A stretch of 64,000 nucleotides of DNA from Mycobacteroides immunogenum (GCF_001605725.1 NZ_CP011530.1:620001-684000); one strand, 5' to 3'; positions 9,072-18,243 are shown, numbered from the stretch's first letter. Translations and numbers: made by a program. Notes: a model not told the origin generated them from the sequence alone.

Positions 9072-10009
9072 CTCTGCGAGGAGCGGTCAAAGCATTTGGT
9101 GCACAGTACCTTTCTGGTGTATCTGAAGTGGCGGTGGCCTTATCGGGTGGTGCGGATTCGTTGGCGCTTGCCGCGGCTGCCGTTGCCCAGGGCTGGGCGG
9201 TGACGGCGCTCATCGTGGACCACGGCCTGCAGCCGGGCTCGGTGCAGGTCGCCGCCCAGGCGCACGAGCAGGCGTTGGCCCTGGGTTGCCGCGACGCCGT
9301 GGTGCTTGCGGTGACCGTCGATGGGGTGGGTGGCCTTGAGGCGGCGGCGCGCAGCGCCAGGTACGCGGCACTGAGGCAGGCGAGAGGCAGAAAGCCGGTG
9401 CTCCTCGCGCACACGCTCGACGATCAAGCCGAAACGGTGCTGTTGGGGCTGGGACGCGGGTCCGGTGCGCGCTCCATCGCCGGCATGCGCCCCTGGGATG
9501 ACCCATGGGGCCGGCCCCTATTGGACCGGCGCCGAGCCGAAACACGTTCGTCATGCACCGAATTAGGGATCACTCCATGGGAAGACCCGCACAACGTGGA
9601 CTCTCGCTTTGTGCGGGTGCGCCTGCGGCACGAAGTGCTGCCGCTGCTGGAGCAGGTACTTGGCGGCGGTGTCGCCGAGGCCCTGGCCCGCACCGCGGTG
9701 TCGGTGCGGGAAGACGGGGAAGCGCTCGACGCGCAGGCGGCCACGGTCTTTACCGATACGCGGAGCCTGGCGATCTCGGATCTACGGGGCTTGGCGCCTG
9801 CCATCCGCCGCCGGGTGATCAGGCTGTGGCTGCTGGCGGGGGGTGCACAGGACTTGAATGACAATCAGATTCGCGGCGTGGATGCGCTCGTCACCCGCTG
9901 GCGCGGGCAGGGCGGCGTTGCCGTGGGCGCCGATCTGCCATACCAGCGTTTGGTGGCGTCCAGGGCAGGAGACGAGCTGGTGCTGTCGGTCCACGACGTC
10001 GCTAGGTGA
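9050..10009 (+). CDS. tilS: tRNA(Ile)-lysidine synthetase
   Basis: The 319-residue protein carries the PP-loop ATPase motif SGGADSLAL near residues 30-38. TilS adenylates cytidine 34 of the CAU-anticodon tRNA-Ile and replaces the oxygen with lysine, so the tRNA reads AUA. The ALLAHTLDDQAETVLL segment and the C-terminal part fit the family. It starts inside the 3' end of the zincin gene. In M. tuberculosis hpt follows directly, whereas here a minus-strand monooxygenase gene separates them and overlaps the tilS 3' end by 8 bases. Confidence 0.95.
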   Translation: MDHPGSLALRGAVKAFGAQYLSGVSEVAVALSGGADSLALAAAAVAQGWAVTALIVDHGLQPGSVQVAAQAHEQALALGCRDAVVLAVTVDGVGGLEAAARSARYAALRQARGRKPVLLAHTLDDQAETVLLGLGRGSGARSIAGMRPWDDPWGRPLLDRRRAETRSSCTELGITPWEDPHNVDSRFVRVRLRHEVLPLLEQVLGGGVAEALARTAVSVREDGEALDAQAATVFTDTRSLAISDLRGLAPAIRRRVIRLWLLAGGAQDLNDNQIRGVDALVTRWRGQGGVAVGADLPYQRLVASRAGDELVLSVHDVAR

Positions 10010-11498
10010 TCGCGAAATCCCCGGGTATCGGTGTGGTGAGCGTGCGCCGGTAGTCAACCGGCGGCCAGGGCCACAGCTCGGGGACTCCGTCGGCCCCCAG
10101 ATACCAGCTGTCACAACCGGTAGACCACACCGTGTTGGGCATGGCCCGACGCATCTCGGCATTGAATGTCTCTGCGGCATGAGCGGTTGGTGCAACCGAT
10201 CGCACTCGGCCAAAACGGATTTCGTCGATCCAATGCATCGCGAATTTGACCTGCGTCTCGGCGATCGAGATGAGCGAGTTGTTGCCGATCGGGCTGTTGG
10301 GCCCGATCAAGAGGAAGAAGTTGGGAAATCCGGCGAGTCCCACGGCGCGATAGGCGCGCGGCCCGTCGCTCCACTCATCACTGAGCTTGATGCCGTCGCG
10401 CCCGATGACCTCCATGGGGCGCAGATATGAATGCGCGTCAAAACCGGTGGCACACACCAAAATATCGAGCTCGTGTAGAAGCCCGTCCTTGGTGATGACG
10501 CCCTGCGGCACAATGCGATCGATTCCCCCGGTGAGTACCGCGACATTGGGCCGTTGCACCGCCTTGAAGAACGGCACCGACATCACCAGCCGCCGACATA
10601 GCGGTTCGTAGTCGGGATGCAACTTCTCGCGCAGCGCCGGGTCGCGGATGAGCAGTCGGTGTGATGCCCGCACGAACCCCTGGATGAGCTTGCGGCGTGC
10701 GCCCGGGCTCACCACCGAACCCCCCACTCCTCGTTCGAAATAGAAGCGCCACAAGCGATAAGAGAATCTGTTGAGTACGGGTACGCGTGACCAGATGGAT
10801 TTGGACAGCCCCGAGTAGGTGAAATTGGGAACCGGGGCGACCCACTGCGCGGAGCGCTGGAAGACCGACAGGTGCTGAACTTGATCGGCGAGTGCGCTGA
10901 TGATCTGCACCCCCGAGGACCCGGTGCCGATGAGCCCAACCCGTTTCCCGGCGTAGGGCACCGCATGATCCCAGCGCGCGGAGTGAAAGCACGGACCGGC
11001 GAAGCTCCCCAAACCCTCGATCTCGGGAAGGCGTGGCAGGTGCAGCACCCCGGTGGCGCTGACCACGACGTCGGCGGTATCACGACTGCCGTCGGAAAGT
11101 TCCAGCTCCCAGTGTGATTGGCCGGGCCCGTCGGCCCATTCGGCGCGCGTTACCGCCGTGCCAAAGCGGATGTTGCCACGCAGATCCTGCTTGTCGGTGA
11201 ATCTGACGAAGTATTGGTGAATCTCCGAACCCGGCGAGAATCCCTTGCTCCAACCGGGGTTCGGGGCGAACGAGTACGAGTAGTAGCGCGAGGGCACATC
11301 ACATTGCAGGCCGGGATAGGTGTTGTCCCGCCAGGTGCCGCCTACCTCGTCGGCCTTCTCGTAGACGGTGAAGTTGGTGATACCCCGGTGTCGGAGAGTG
11401 GAGGCCATGCACAGGCCCGACATGCCCGCGCCGATCACCACCACACGGATGTCGCGGGGTTGTGTCTTATCGACTGCCTCGTAAGCGCCATTGCTCAC
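10002..11498 (-). CDS. Second Baeyer-Villiger-type flavin monooxygenase
   Basis: The 498-residue product starts at GTG 11498 (VSNGAYEAVDKTQ). It has an FAD motif VVIGAGMSGLCMA near residue 19, an NADPH motif GTGSSGVQII near residue 184, and the class B fingerprint FAGPCFHSARWDH near residue 153. Its reaction should be NADPH-dependent oxygen insertion, with unknown substrate. It is only distantly similar to the monooxygenase at 2592-4181. It sits between tilS and hpt, which are neighbours in M. tuberculosis, so it looks like a lineage-specific insertion. A 7-bp inverted repeat between it and hpt may be an operator. Confidence 0.88.
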   Translation of the reverse strand: MSNGAYEAVDKTQPRDIRVVVIGAGMSGLCMASTLRHRGITNFTVYEKADEVGGTWRDNTYPGLQCDVPSRYYSYSFAPNPGWSKGFSPGSEIHQYFVRFTDKQDLRGNIRFGTAVTRAEWADGPGQSHWELELSDGSRDTADVVVSATGVLHLPRLPEIEGLGSFAGPCFHSARWDHAVPYAGKRVGLIGTGSSGVQIISALADQVQHLSVFQRSAQWVAPVPNFTYSGLSKSIWSRVPVLNRFSYRLWRFYFERGVGGSVVSPGARRKLIQGFVRASHRLLIRDPALREKLHPDYEPLCRRLVMSVPFFKAVQRPNVAVLTGGIDRIVPQGVITKDGLLHELDILVCATGFDAHSYLRPMEVIGRDGIKLSDEWSDGPRAYRAVGLAGFPNFFLLIGPNSPIGNNSLISIAETQVKFAMHWIDEIRFGRVRSVAPTAHAAETFNAEMRRAMPNTVWSTGCDSWYLGADGVPELWPWPPVDYRRTLTTPIPGDFAIT

Positions 11499-11505
11499 GT
11501 TTCCA

Positions 11506-11535
11506 TAGTGACCTATTTCGTAAACAAAGTCACTA
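11506..11535. promoter_or_regulatory. Inverted repeat between divergent monooxygenase and hpt genes
   Basis: TAGTGAC (11506-11512) is perfectly inverted at 11529-11535 across an AT-rich 16-base centre, in the 89-base gap between the monooxygenase start and hpt. The layout fits a TetR-like operator over the monooxygenase promoter. No regulator gene is next to it. Confidence 0.4.
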
Positions 11536-11587
11536 GCCGATGTCACCGGCTTGGATTGCCCGTGTCGTCCATGGCACGCTGTCCGTC

Positions 11588-12169
11588 GTGACCTGCGAAC
11601 AGGATCAGGCATGCGGCGAGCAATATTGCGGCGACGTGAAGTCGGTGCTGCTCACCGAGGAGCAGATTCGTGCCAAGACGCTGGAGCTCGGCGCCGCCAT
11701 CGGCGAGAAGTATCGGGACATCCCGGGTGACCTGCTGCTGGTGACCGTGCTCAAGGGTGCCGTCATGTTTGTCTCGGATCTGGCCCGCGCCATTCCGATC
11801 CCCACCCAGATGGAGTTCATGGCCGTCAGCTCGTACGGCTCGGCAACCTCGTCGTCCGGGGTGGTGCGCATCCTGAAGGACCTGGATCGGGACATCCAGA
11901 ACCTCGATGTTCTGATCGTGGAGGACATCATTGATTCCGGGCTGACCCTGAGTTGGCTCATGCGCAACCTCGCCTCACGCGGGCCGCGCTCGCTCAACGT
12001 CGTCTCGCTGCTGCGCAAGCCCGAGGCCAAGAAGGTCGACATCGACGTGGCCCTCGTCGGATTCGAGATTCCCAATGAGTTCGTCGTCGGTTACGGACTC
12101 GACTACGGCGAGCGTTACCGCGATCTGCCCTTCATCGGCACCCTGCACCCACGCGTCTACACCGACTAG
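11588..12169 (+). CDS. hpt: Hypoxanthine-guanine phosphoribosyltransferase
   Basis: The product is 193 residues from GTG 11588. It salvages hypoxanthine and guanine to IMP and GMP with PRPP. The PRPP-binding loop [14 protein letters not shown], the VLKGAVMF loop and the [13 protein letters not shown] flexible loop are all seen, closely matching the M. tuberculosis protein. The start is uncertain: an in-frame codon at 11636 ([11 protein letters not shown]) would also give a full catalytic domain. The gene ends 4 bases inside a convergent SIMPL-domain gene. Confidence 0.95.
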   Translation: MTCEQDQACGEQYCGDVKSVLLTEEQIRAKTLELGAAIGEKYRDIPGDLLLVTVLKGAVMFVSDLARAIPIPTQMEFMAVSSYGSATSSSGVVRILKDLDRDIQNLDVLIVEDIIDSGLTLSWLMRNLASRGPRSLNVVSLLRKPEAKKVDIDVALVGFEIPNEFVVGYGLDYGERYRDLPFIGTLHPRVYTD

Positions 12170-12774
12170 GTCAGCTCCCACACCACGGTGATCTGCGCGC
12201 TGACGGTCTGCTGACCGGCCTCGACGGGCGGCCCGCCGGCGGCCCGCAACATCGCGAATTCGGCCCGCGGATGCGCAGCGGCGCCACCAACGGTCTCATC
12301 GATACGCAGCACCTTGCCCAGAGTTTCGCCCGCGAGCGCGGCATACTGCTCCGCCCTGGTCCTCGCGTCCGCGAACGCCCGCTCTCTGGCCTGCGTGGCG
12401 AGGTCGCTGCTGTCCTGTAGATCGAAGCTCACGCCGGACAGCTGGGCCGCCTCGCCGCCCGCGGTCACCGCCTTGTCCAGGACATCGGAGACCTTCGAGA
12501 GGTCGCGGACGGTGATCCGCACCGAGTTGTCGGCCGCATAGCCGGTGATCCGGTTGCCATCGAACTGCGGGTGCACCGACATCCACGCGGTGCGGACATC
12601 CTCGGCCGCCACCCCGGCGTCGAGCACCGCGTCGATGACCGCGCGCGCCTTCGCCTTCACCTCACCCATCACTCCGGCAATGCGGCGCGACCGCACCGAT
12701 ACCCCGACGGTCGCCATGAACACGTCGGGGCTGCCGCTGGCCTCACCCTGGCCGACAACGGTGACGTCACCCAT
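12166..12774 (-). CDS. SIMPL-domain (DUF541) protein without signal peptide
   Basis: A 202-residue protein made up almost entirely of one SIMPL/DUF541 domain, starting directly at [19 protein letters not shown]. It is clearly a paralogue of the lipoprotein encoded just upstream: both share the VGVSV, RAVIDAV, VRDLKKxSxVLDKAV and [20 protein letters not shown] segments. Unlike its neighbour it has no signal peptide or lipobox, so it should stay in the cytoplasm. The start lies 3 bases after the stop of the upstream gene, so the two are co-translated. The role of SIMPL proteins in mycobacteria is not known. Confidence 0.85.
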   Translation of the reverse strand: MGDVTVVGQGEASGSPDVFMATVGVSVRSRRIAGVMGEVKAKARAVIDAVLDAGVAAEDVRTAWMSVHPQFDGNRITGYAADNSVRITVRDLSKVSDVLDKAVTAGGEAAQLSGVSFDLQDSSDLATQARERAFADARTRAEQYAALAGETLGKVLRIDETVGGAAAHPRAEFAMLRAAGGPPVEAGQQTVSAQITVVWELT

Positions 12775-12777
12775 GGC

Positions 12778-13527
12778 CTAGTTCAGCTCCCAGATGACGC
12801 TCACCTGGAAGGTCACCGTCTGCTGTCCCGGCTCCAGCGGCGGCGCGAACGAGGCGTCCGCCTGCATCGGGGCCCGCTTGCCCATCATCGGTGCGGGCGG
12901 AGGCACCGAGCCATGGGATTCGTCGATACGCAGCACCTTGCCCAACGTGGAGCCCGACAGGCCTGCGTACTGCTCGGCACGGGCCTTGGCGTCGTTGAAG
13001 GCACGTTCGCGCGCACCCTTCATCAGGTCGGCGTCGTTGTCGAGATCGAAGCTGACGCTGGACAGCCTGGCGGCATCGCCGCCGGCCTGCACGGCCTTGT
13101 CCAGAACCTCTGAGGCCTTCTTGAGATCACGGACGTTGATGCGTACCGAGTTGGTGGCGTTGTAGCCGGTGATGCGGGCGGGTCCGCCCTGCGGGTACGT
13201 CTGCTCGGGCTGGATGGACAGCTCGTTGGTCTGCACATCCTCGCGGGCGACCCCGGCCCCGACCACAGCGTCGATCACGGCTTGTGCCTTCTCGCTCGCC
13301 TGTGACAGCGCGCCGGATACGTCCTTGGCGGTCACCGATACGCCGACGTCGGCGCGGAGCACATCCGGTGCGCCCTTGACTTCGCCCTTGCCGACGACGG
13401 TCACGTTGCGCGTCGATTCCGGGCTGCCGGTGGAATCGTCACCGCAACCGGCGAGCAGTACCGCCATGGCCGCGGCGCCGGCGATGGCGGTTGTCCGGGT
13501 CAGCGCTTTTCGTGTTAACGCTCGCAT
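12778..13527 (-). CDS. lpqG: SIMPL-domain lipoprotein LpqG
   Basis: A 249-residue lipoprotein: a basic N-terminus, a hydrophobic stretch and the lipobox LLAGC (cysteine near residue 26), followed by a SIMPL/DUF541 domain. The position beside hpt matches lpqG (Rv3623) in M. tuberculosis. ATG 13527 was chosen because it gives a proper signal sequence; the upstream extension is non-coding in character. It heads a two-gene unit with the leaderless paralogue. Family proteins form oligomeric rings in some bacteria, but no function is assigned in mycobacteria. Confidence 0.88.
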   Translation of the reverse strand: MRALTRKALTRTTAIAGAAAMAVLLAGCGDDSTGSPESTRNVTVVGKGEVKGAPDVLRADVGVSVTAKDVSGALSQASEKAQAVIDAVVGAGVAREDVQTNELSIQPEQTYPQGGPARITGYNATNSVRINVRDLKKASEVLDKAVQAGGDAARLSSVSFDLDNDADLMKGARERAFNDAKARAEQYAGLSGSTLGKVLRIDESHGSVPPPAPMMGKRAPMQADASFAPPLEPGQQTVTFQVSVIWELN

Positions 13528-13555
13528 GTGGTCACTTCCTGTCCTCCCCGACCTT

Positions 13556-14587
13556 TCATGGCACCACCAAGATCTTGCAGTGGCGTTCTGGATCACCGAG
13601 ATCGGCAAATGCCGATCCAACGTCTTCCAGACCTACCTCACCGGTGACGAGTGGCGCAACGTCGATCTCACCGTGTGCGATTCGCCGCAGTGTTTCGGAG
13701 AACTCGGCTGGGTCGTAGGCGAGCACGAATTGCACCGCAACTTCCTTGGCGATCCCGAAATAGGGGGTGATGGCATCGGGCTCCATACAGACGCCCACTA
13801 CCACCACGCGTGCGCTGTGTGGAGCGTCGCGCAACACCTCGTTGAGGATGCCCGGTACCCCGACGGCCTCGAAGATCACCGGCGCACCCGTGCCGACCCG
13901 GGACCAGGCTTCGAAGGTCGGCTCGATCTTGGGGTCGACAACCTGGTGCGCGCCCATGCGCCGCGCCAGATCGCGCCGGGCGGGGGAGTAATCGGCGGCG
14001 ACGATCGGCTCGATACCCAGGTTGTGCAGGGCCGCGATCACGGCGATGCCGACGGGGCCACATCCGATGACGATCGCTCCGGTGCCCGGCTGGATCGCCG
14101 ACTTGTTGACGGCATGCAGGCCGACCGCCATTGGTTCGGTGAGGGCGGCGAGCCGCGGATCGAGGCCGTTGGGGATGGGCAGCAGCAATGGCGCGCTCAG
14201 CAGCATATGTTCGGCATAGCCGCCGAGGGTGCTGTTGCTATAGACGATGGGTTTGAGGCCTTTGGCGGACAACAGGATTGGAATCGAGGTCACCGCGGTG
14301 CCGGGGGCCGGTGCCTGCGTATCAGGGCCGGCCTCGATCACCTCGGCCGCGAACTCATGCCCCATGAAGACGTCGGCAGCCAAGTCGACGCCGTCGGTGA
14401 GGCTGGGCATACCCGCCATCTGTTTGGACAGTTCGATGGCCTGTGCGCCGTGTTTGGCGAAATGCAGATCGGATCCGCAGATGCCGCATGCGGATACCTT
14501 GACCAGCACCTGACCCGCACCGGGCACCGGCTCGGGTAGGTCGTCGCGATAGACCATGGCGCCGTTGCGCAACACCGATGCCCGCAT
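13556..14587 (-). CDS. Zinc-dependent MDR alcohol dehydrogenase
   Basis: A 343-residue medium-chain dehydrogenase/reductase. The catalytic zinc site is seen as CGICGSDLH (near residues 34-42) and GHEFAAEV (near residue 75). The NAD(P) motif GCGPVGIAVIAAL lies near residue 175. The structural zinc lobe with four closely spaced cysteines is absent: an HGAQAIELSKQM segment occupies that region, as in part of the family. The gene is the last of three coupled genes and its start overlaps the LLM stop as TGATG. Alcohol oxidation or aldehyde reduction is expected, but the substrate is unknown. Confidence 0.87.
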   Translation of the reverse strand: MRASVLRNGAMVYRDDLPEPVPGAGQVLVKVSACGICGSDLHFAKHGAQAIELSKQMAGMPSLTDGVDLAADVFMGHEFAAEVIEAGPDTQAPAPGTAVTSIPILLSAKGLKPIVYSNSTLGGYAEHMLLSAPLLLPIPNGLDPRLAALTEPMAVGLHAVNKSAIQPGTGAIVIGCGPVGIAVIAALHNLGIEPIVAADYSPARRDLARRMGAHQVVDPKIEPTFEAWSRVGTGAPVIFEAVGVPGILNEVLRDAPHSARVVVVGVCMEPDAITPYFGIAKEVAVQFVLAYDPAEFSETLRRIAHGEIDVAPLVTGEVGLEDVGSAFADLGDPERHCKILVVP

Positions 14588-15789
14588 CAGCTCGAGGCCT
14601 TCTGTGCCCGGTCGTGCTGATGTTCGCCGATGGCCTTGGCGACCGCGTCGCTCGCACGCCCCAGCAGCTCACCCCGCTTGGCCTGGGCCCAGTCGTGAGA
14701 GGCCCGGGCGGCGGTGAGCTGACCGCTGAAGTGTGGAATCACCTTGCGTGCGAACAGTTCATAGGACTTGTAGGTGGCTTCCGGTGATGCCCAATCGTGG
14801 CCCAGCATGAGGAAGGTGCCGAATCCGCCGGACTTGTCGAGCAGGTCCTGGATGTACTCGATGGCGTCATCGGGTGTTCCGATACAGCAGTTCCCTTCAT
14901 CCACATAGGCCTTGACGAATTCGTACGGGTCGACGGTGCCGTCGGCGCCGTCCGTACTGTTGGCCAGCGGCAGCACCCCAACCGCCCCGAAGTAGTGCGC
15001 GTAGTCGGGCAGTCCGTAGGTGCAGTCCGCGATGGCCTGTTCGCGTGTCTCGGCCAGGTGCATGATGCCGAGCACTCGCCAGCTGGATCGGTCCGGTTCG
15101 GGGTGACCGTGGATCTCCGCCTGCTCTCGGACCACTTCCCATGCGTTCTCCAGGGCGGCGAATCCGCCCGGGATGGACGCCGACAAGGACAGCAGTCCGG
15201 CGCCCAGCTTGCCGGCCAATCGCGGCCCGGAGGGTGAGAACATGGCTGCGGTAAGGATTTCCGGATATGGGTGGGTATAGGGACGTAGTTGTAGTTGCGC
15301 GTCCCGGAGCGTGAACCAGGATGTTTCGCGGCTGATGCGTTCCTCCGGTGCCGCGCGCAGCAGTGCCAGGATCGCCTCCAGAGACTCTTCCTGCATCTGT
15401 CGCTGGTCTACCGGATCGATCCCCATCATGTACGCGTCGGTGGGCAGCGCACCCGGTCCGGTGCCGAATATGACGCGGCCCCTGGTGATGTGGTCCAACA
15501 GAATCCAGCGATCTACCACCATCAGCGGGTGGTGATACGGCAGTGACACCACGCCGGTGCCCAGCCTGATGTGTTTGGTGCGCTCGGCCGCGGTGGCTAT
15601 GAAAACCTCCGGGCAGGAAATCAATTCGTATCCGCCGGAGTGGTGTTCGCCGAACCAGGCCTCGTGGTACCCGAGGCGGTCCAGCGCAACTACTCGATCT
15701 AGGTCGTATTCCAATGCGGTGGTTGGGTTTTGGCCGACAGGATGAAACGGCGTGATGAAAGCGCCAAAGCGCAGGGGTGCCGTGGACAT
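14587..15789 (-). CDS. LLM-class flavin-dependent oxidoreductase
   Basis: A 400-residue bacterial-luciferase-like monooxygenase (MSTAPLRFGAFITPFHP...). Typical segments include YHEAWFGEHHSGGYEL, the RIRLGTGVVSLPYHHPLMV-type motif (HIRLGTGVVSLPYHHP) and RVIFGTGPGALPTD. These enzymes use reduced FMN or F420. The position directly after an epoxide-hydrolase gene matches the Rv3617-Rv3618 pair of M. tuberculosis. Both ends overlap neighbours as TGATG, so it belongs to a tightly coupled operon with the epoxide hydrolase and the alcohol dehydrogenase. Confidence 0.88.
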   Translation of the reverse strand: MSTAPLRFGAFITPFHPVGQNPTTALEYDLDRVVALDRLGYHEAWFGEHHSGGYELISCPEVFIATAAERTKHIRLGTGVVSLPYHHPLMVVDRWILLDHITRGRVIFGTGPGALPTDAYMMGIDPVDQRQMQEESLEAILALLRAAPEERISRETSWFTLRDAQLQLRPYTHPYPEILTAAMFSPSGPRLAGKLGAGLLSLSASIPGGFAALENAWEVVREQAEIHGHPEPDRSSWRVLGIMHLAETREQAIADCTYGLPDYAHYFGAVGVLPLANSTDGADGTVDPYEFVKAYVDEGNCCIGTPDDAIEYIQDLLDKSGGFGTFLMLGHDWASPEATYKSYELFARKVIPHFSGQLTAARASHDWAQAKRGELLGRASDAVAKAIGEHQHDRAQKASS

Positions 15790-16754
15790 CAGTGCGCGAC
15801 CTCCCGAAGGAATTCCAGCAGCGCGGTATTGACCTCGTTCGGACGTTCTTGCTGAATCCAGTGCCCGGCACCTTCGATGAGGAGATCTCCCCGGTTGTCG
15901 GTGCGGTATTTCACGCTGCCGGCATGGTCGGTGAATCCGAGTACCGGATCGGCGGCACCCGCGATGAACAGGGAGGGCACTACCACCTGCGCACCCGCGA
16001 GACGCTCGGTGAGGGCCCAGTTGCGGTCGAAGTTCCGGTACCAATTCAGGCCGCCGGTGAAGCCGGTGCGGGTGAATTCTGCGATGTAGTGGTCCAATTC
16101 GGCCTGGCTTAGCCAGTCGGGAAGCTCGTTGGGGTTGGGCATGCGCTCTACGAATCCGGCGGGCCCGGGTGCGATCATCGCGGCGCCGTCAATGCGGGCC
16201 ATGCCCGCCATCATGCGACGTATGGTGGCGGCCGGATCGCGGTTGAGGTCGGCGTCGGCGACTCCTGGCTCCTGGAAGTACAGGATGTAGAAGAAGTTCT
16301 CGCCAAACAATTTGTGCCATGCCTGGGTGGGAGGTACCTGGCTGCGCCGGGTGAAGGGCACCGACAGGCCGACAACTCCGCTGACACGTTCGGGGACCGC
16401 GAGCGCGGTGTGCCAGGTGACGACGGCGCCCCAGTCGTGCCCGACGAATGTCGCCTTCCCGGCGCCCACTTCGTCGAGGATTCCGAGCAGATCGTCGGAG
16501 AGCGCCTCGATGTTGTAGTCATCGATATGCGCGGGCACGCTCGATCTGCCGTAACCCCGTTGATCGGGGGCGATGACGTGGTATCCGGCAGCTGCCAGCG
16601 CCGGGATCTGGTGGCGCCAGGAATATGCCAGCTCGGGGAAACCGTGGGACAGAACGACTGCCGGCTGTCCGGGTTCACCTGCCTCGACTATGCGCAGGTG
16701 CACGCCGTTTGTGGCGATGTCACGTTCCCGGATATCCACAGCAGCATCGGTCAT
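15789..16754 (-). CDS. ephA: Epoxide hydrolase (EphA-like alpha/beta hydrolase)
   Basis: A 321-residue alpha/beta hydrolase. The oxyanion motif HGFPE lies near residue 38 and the nucleophile elbow GHDWGAVV carries aspartate near residue 106, as expected for an epoxide hydrolase. The catalytic histidine is in GAGHWIQQERP near residue 298, and cap-domain tyrosines are seen. It opens epoxides to diols; lipid or xenobiotic epoxides are plausible substrates. It is the first gene of the ephA-LLM-ADH operon, whose promoter lies in the 119-base gap to the divergent amidase, where a 10-bp inverted repeat is found. Confidence 0.88.
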   Translation of the reverse strand: MTDAAVDIRERDIATNGVHLRIVEAGEPGQPAVVLSHGFPELAYSWRHQIPALAAAGYHVIAPDQRGYGRSSVPAHIDDYNIEALSDDLLGILDEVGAGKATFVGHDWGAVVTWHTALAVPERVSGVVGLSVPFTRRSQVPPTQAWHKLFGENFFYILYFQEPGVADADLNRDPAATIRRMMAGMARIDGAAMIAPGPAGFVERMPNPNELPDWLSQAELDHYIAEFTRTGFTGGLNWYRNFDRNWALTERLAGAQVVVPSLFIAGAADPVLGFTDHAGSVKYRTDNRGDLLIEGAGHWIQQERPNEVNTALLEFLREVAH

Positions 16755-16798
16755 GAGCGCATTCTCACCTTCCGAGGGTGGTCAACAGCCTTGTCGTC

Positions 16799-16831
16799 GC
16801 GCGTTGTGCTTGCCACTAAACCACAACGCGC
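16799..16831. promoter_or_regulatory. Perfect 10-bp inverted repeat between divergent ephA operon and amidase
   Basis: GCGCGTTGTG (16799-16808) is perfectly inverted at 16822-16831 with a 13-base spacer, in the only shared upstream region of the two divergent units. It is a good candidate binding site for a dimeric repressor. No regulator gene is adjacent. Confidence 0.5.
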
Positions 16832-16873
16832 AATCGCCGACTAGAGACTGTGATCGTCGGCCACACTGAGGCC

Positions 16874-18220
16874 ATGGAATTCACCGCCACCGAGATCGCG
16901 GCGGCGGTGCGTGCTGGTGTGCTGGACCCGGTTGCCGTGGTAAAGCAGTCGCTTGCCCGAATTGCTGAGCGGGACAAAGAGATTTGCGCATTTGTCAGGG
17001 TAAGGGTCGATGCCGCCATGCGTGAGGCGCAGCAGCTGGCGGGTCGGGATGATTTAGCCCGATTGCCCATGGCGGGTGTGCCGGTCGCGATCAAGGACGT
17101 GATCCCGGTCGCCGGCGAGCCCATGCGGATCGGTTCAGCGGCCACCTCGGCAGAGCCGCGGTCGCATGATCACCCGCTGATCACCAGGCTGCGGCAGGCG
17201 GGAGCCATCATCCTGGGGCTCACCGCGGTACCGGAGTTGTCGTTGTGGCCCACCACGGACGGTGCACATGGAATCACCAAGAACCCGTGGGCAACCGGGC
17301 GAACCGCGGGCGGTTCTTCGGGTGGCTCCGCCGCCGCCGTCGCGGCCGCGATGGTGCCCGTAGCCGTCGGATCGGATGGATTCGGTTCCCTGCGGGTACC
17401 GGCGGCCTGCTGTGGGCTGGTGGCGCTCAAGCCGGGGATCGGAGTAGTCCCCGCGGAGCTGGGCGCGACATCCTGGGGTGGCGTCGGGGTCAACGGCCCG
17501 ATTGCGGCGACTGTCGCCGACACCGCTCTATTGTTCTCGGTACTGGCCGATGATCCCCGGCTCGCGGTGGTGGACGTACCGCGCTCACTGCGTGTGGTGT
17601 TACCCGACAACGAGCCGGTTCCGCATGTGTGGGCCGATGATGCCGCGCGCAGGGCGGTAGTGGCCGTGCGCGAGACGTTGACGGATGTCGGACACTTCAC
17701 GACGGCTGCGCGCTTGCCCTATCCGCGTAACCTGATGCCCGTCTTCGCGCGTTGGTTCAGCACTCCGGCGGCCGACGTCGAAGCGTCGGTGGCGGACCCC
17801 CAGGCCTTGCAGCGCCGGAACATTCGGCATCTGCGGTTGGGGCGGCGGCTGCGGAACCGGGTGTCGGGTGAACAGATCGCGGAGGCCGCGCGGCAGGCGG
17901 AGCAGTTCTTCGACGATCACGCCGCCGATGTCGTGATGACCCCCACTTCGCCGCGAATGCCGGTGAAGGCCGTCGCCTGGTCGCAGCGCGGCTGGCTGGC
18001 GAATGTGGCAGCCGCGTCGATGTCGACCACCTATACCCCGTTCTGGAGCATGGCAGGCTGGCCGGCCGTCACTATTCCGGCAGGTATCCATCCCATCTCG
18101 GGAACCCCAGTGGGTGTTCAATGTGCCGCGCGGCCCGGTGGCGAGGCGCTGCTACTCGCGCTCGCGGGTCAGCTGGAACGGCACCGGCCCTGGGCGCGCA
18201 GGCCCGCGCGTTACACGTAG
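16874..18220 (+). CDS. Amidase (amidase-signature family)
   Basis: The 448-residue product starts at ATG 16874 (MEFTATEIAAAVRAG). It carries the Ser-Ser-Lys triad of the amidase-signature family: K74 in VAIKDV, the serine of the glycine-rich GRTAGGSSGGSAA segment near residue 149, and the serine of GSDGFGSLRVPA near residue 172. In many members the last serine lies in GSIR; the SLR here is a mild change. The enzyme hydrolyses a carboxamide of unknown identity. It reads away from the ephA operon. A hairpin 24 bases after the stop may end the transcript. Confidence 0.88.
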   Translation: MEFTATEIAAAVRAGVLDPVAVVKQSLARIAERDKEICAFVRVRVDAAMREAQQLAGRDDLARLPMAGVPVAIKDVIPVAGEPMRIGSAATSAEPRSHDHPLITRLRQAGAIILGLTAVPELSLWPTTDGAHGITKNPWATGRTAGGSSGGSAAAVAAAMVPVAVGSDGFGSLRVPAACCGLVALKPGIGVVPAELGATSWGGVGVNGPIAATVADTALLFSVLADDPRLAVVDVPRSLRVVLPDNEPVPHVWADDAARRAVVAVRETLTDVGHFTTAARLPYPRNLMPVFARWFSTPAADVEASVADPQALQRRNIRHLRLGRRLRNRVSGEQIAEAARQAEQFFDDHAADVVMTPTSPRMPVKAVAWSQRGWLANVAAASMSTTYTPFWSMAGWPAVTIPAGIHPISGTPVGVQCAARPGGEALLLALAGQLERHRPWARRPARYT

Positions 18221-18243
18221 ACACCGTCGGGCAGACAAACAGA

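Noticed and set aside
13169..14539. Plus-strand frame of 456 codons over lpqG and the alcohol dehydrogenase
   Set aside because: It crosses two well-supported minus-strand genes and shows no family motif.
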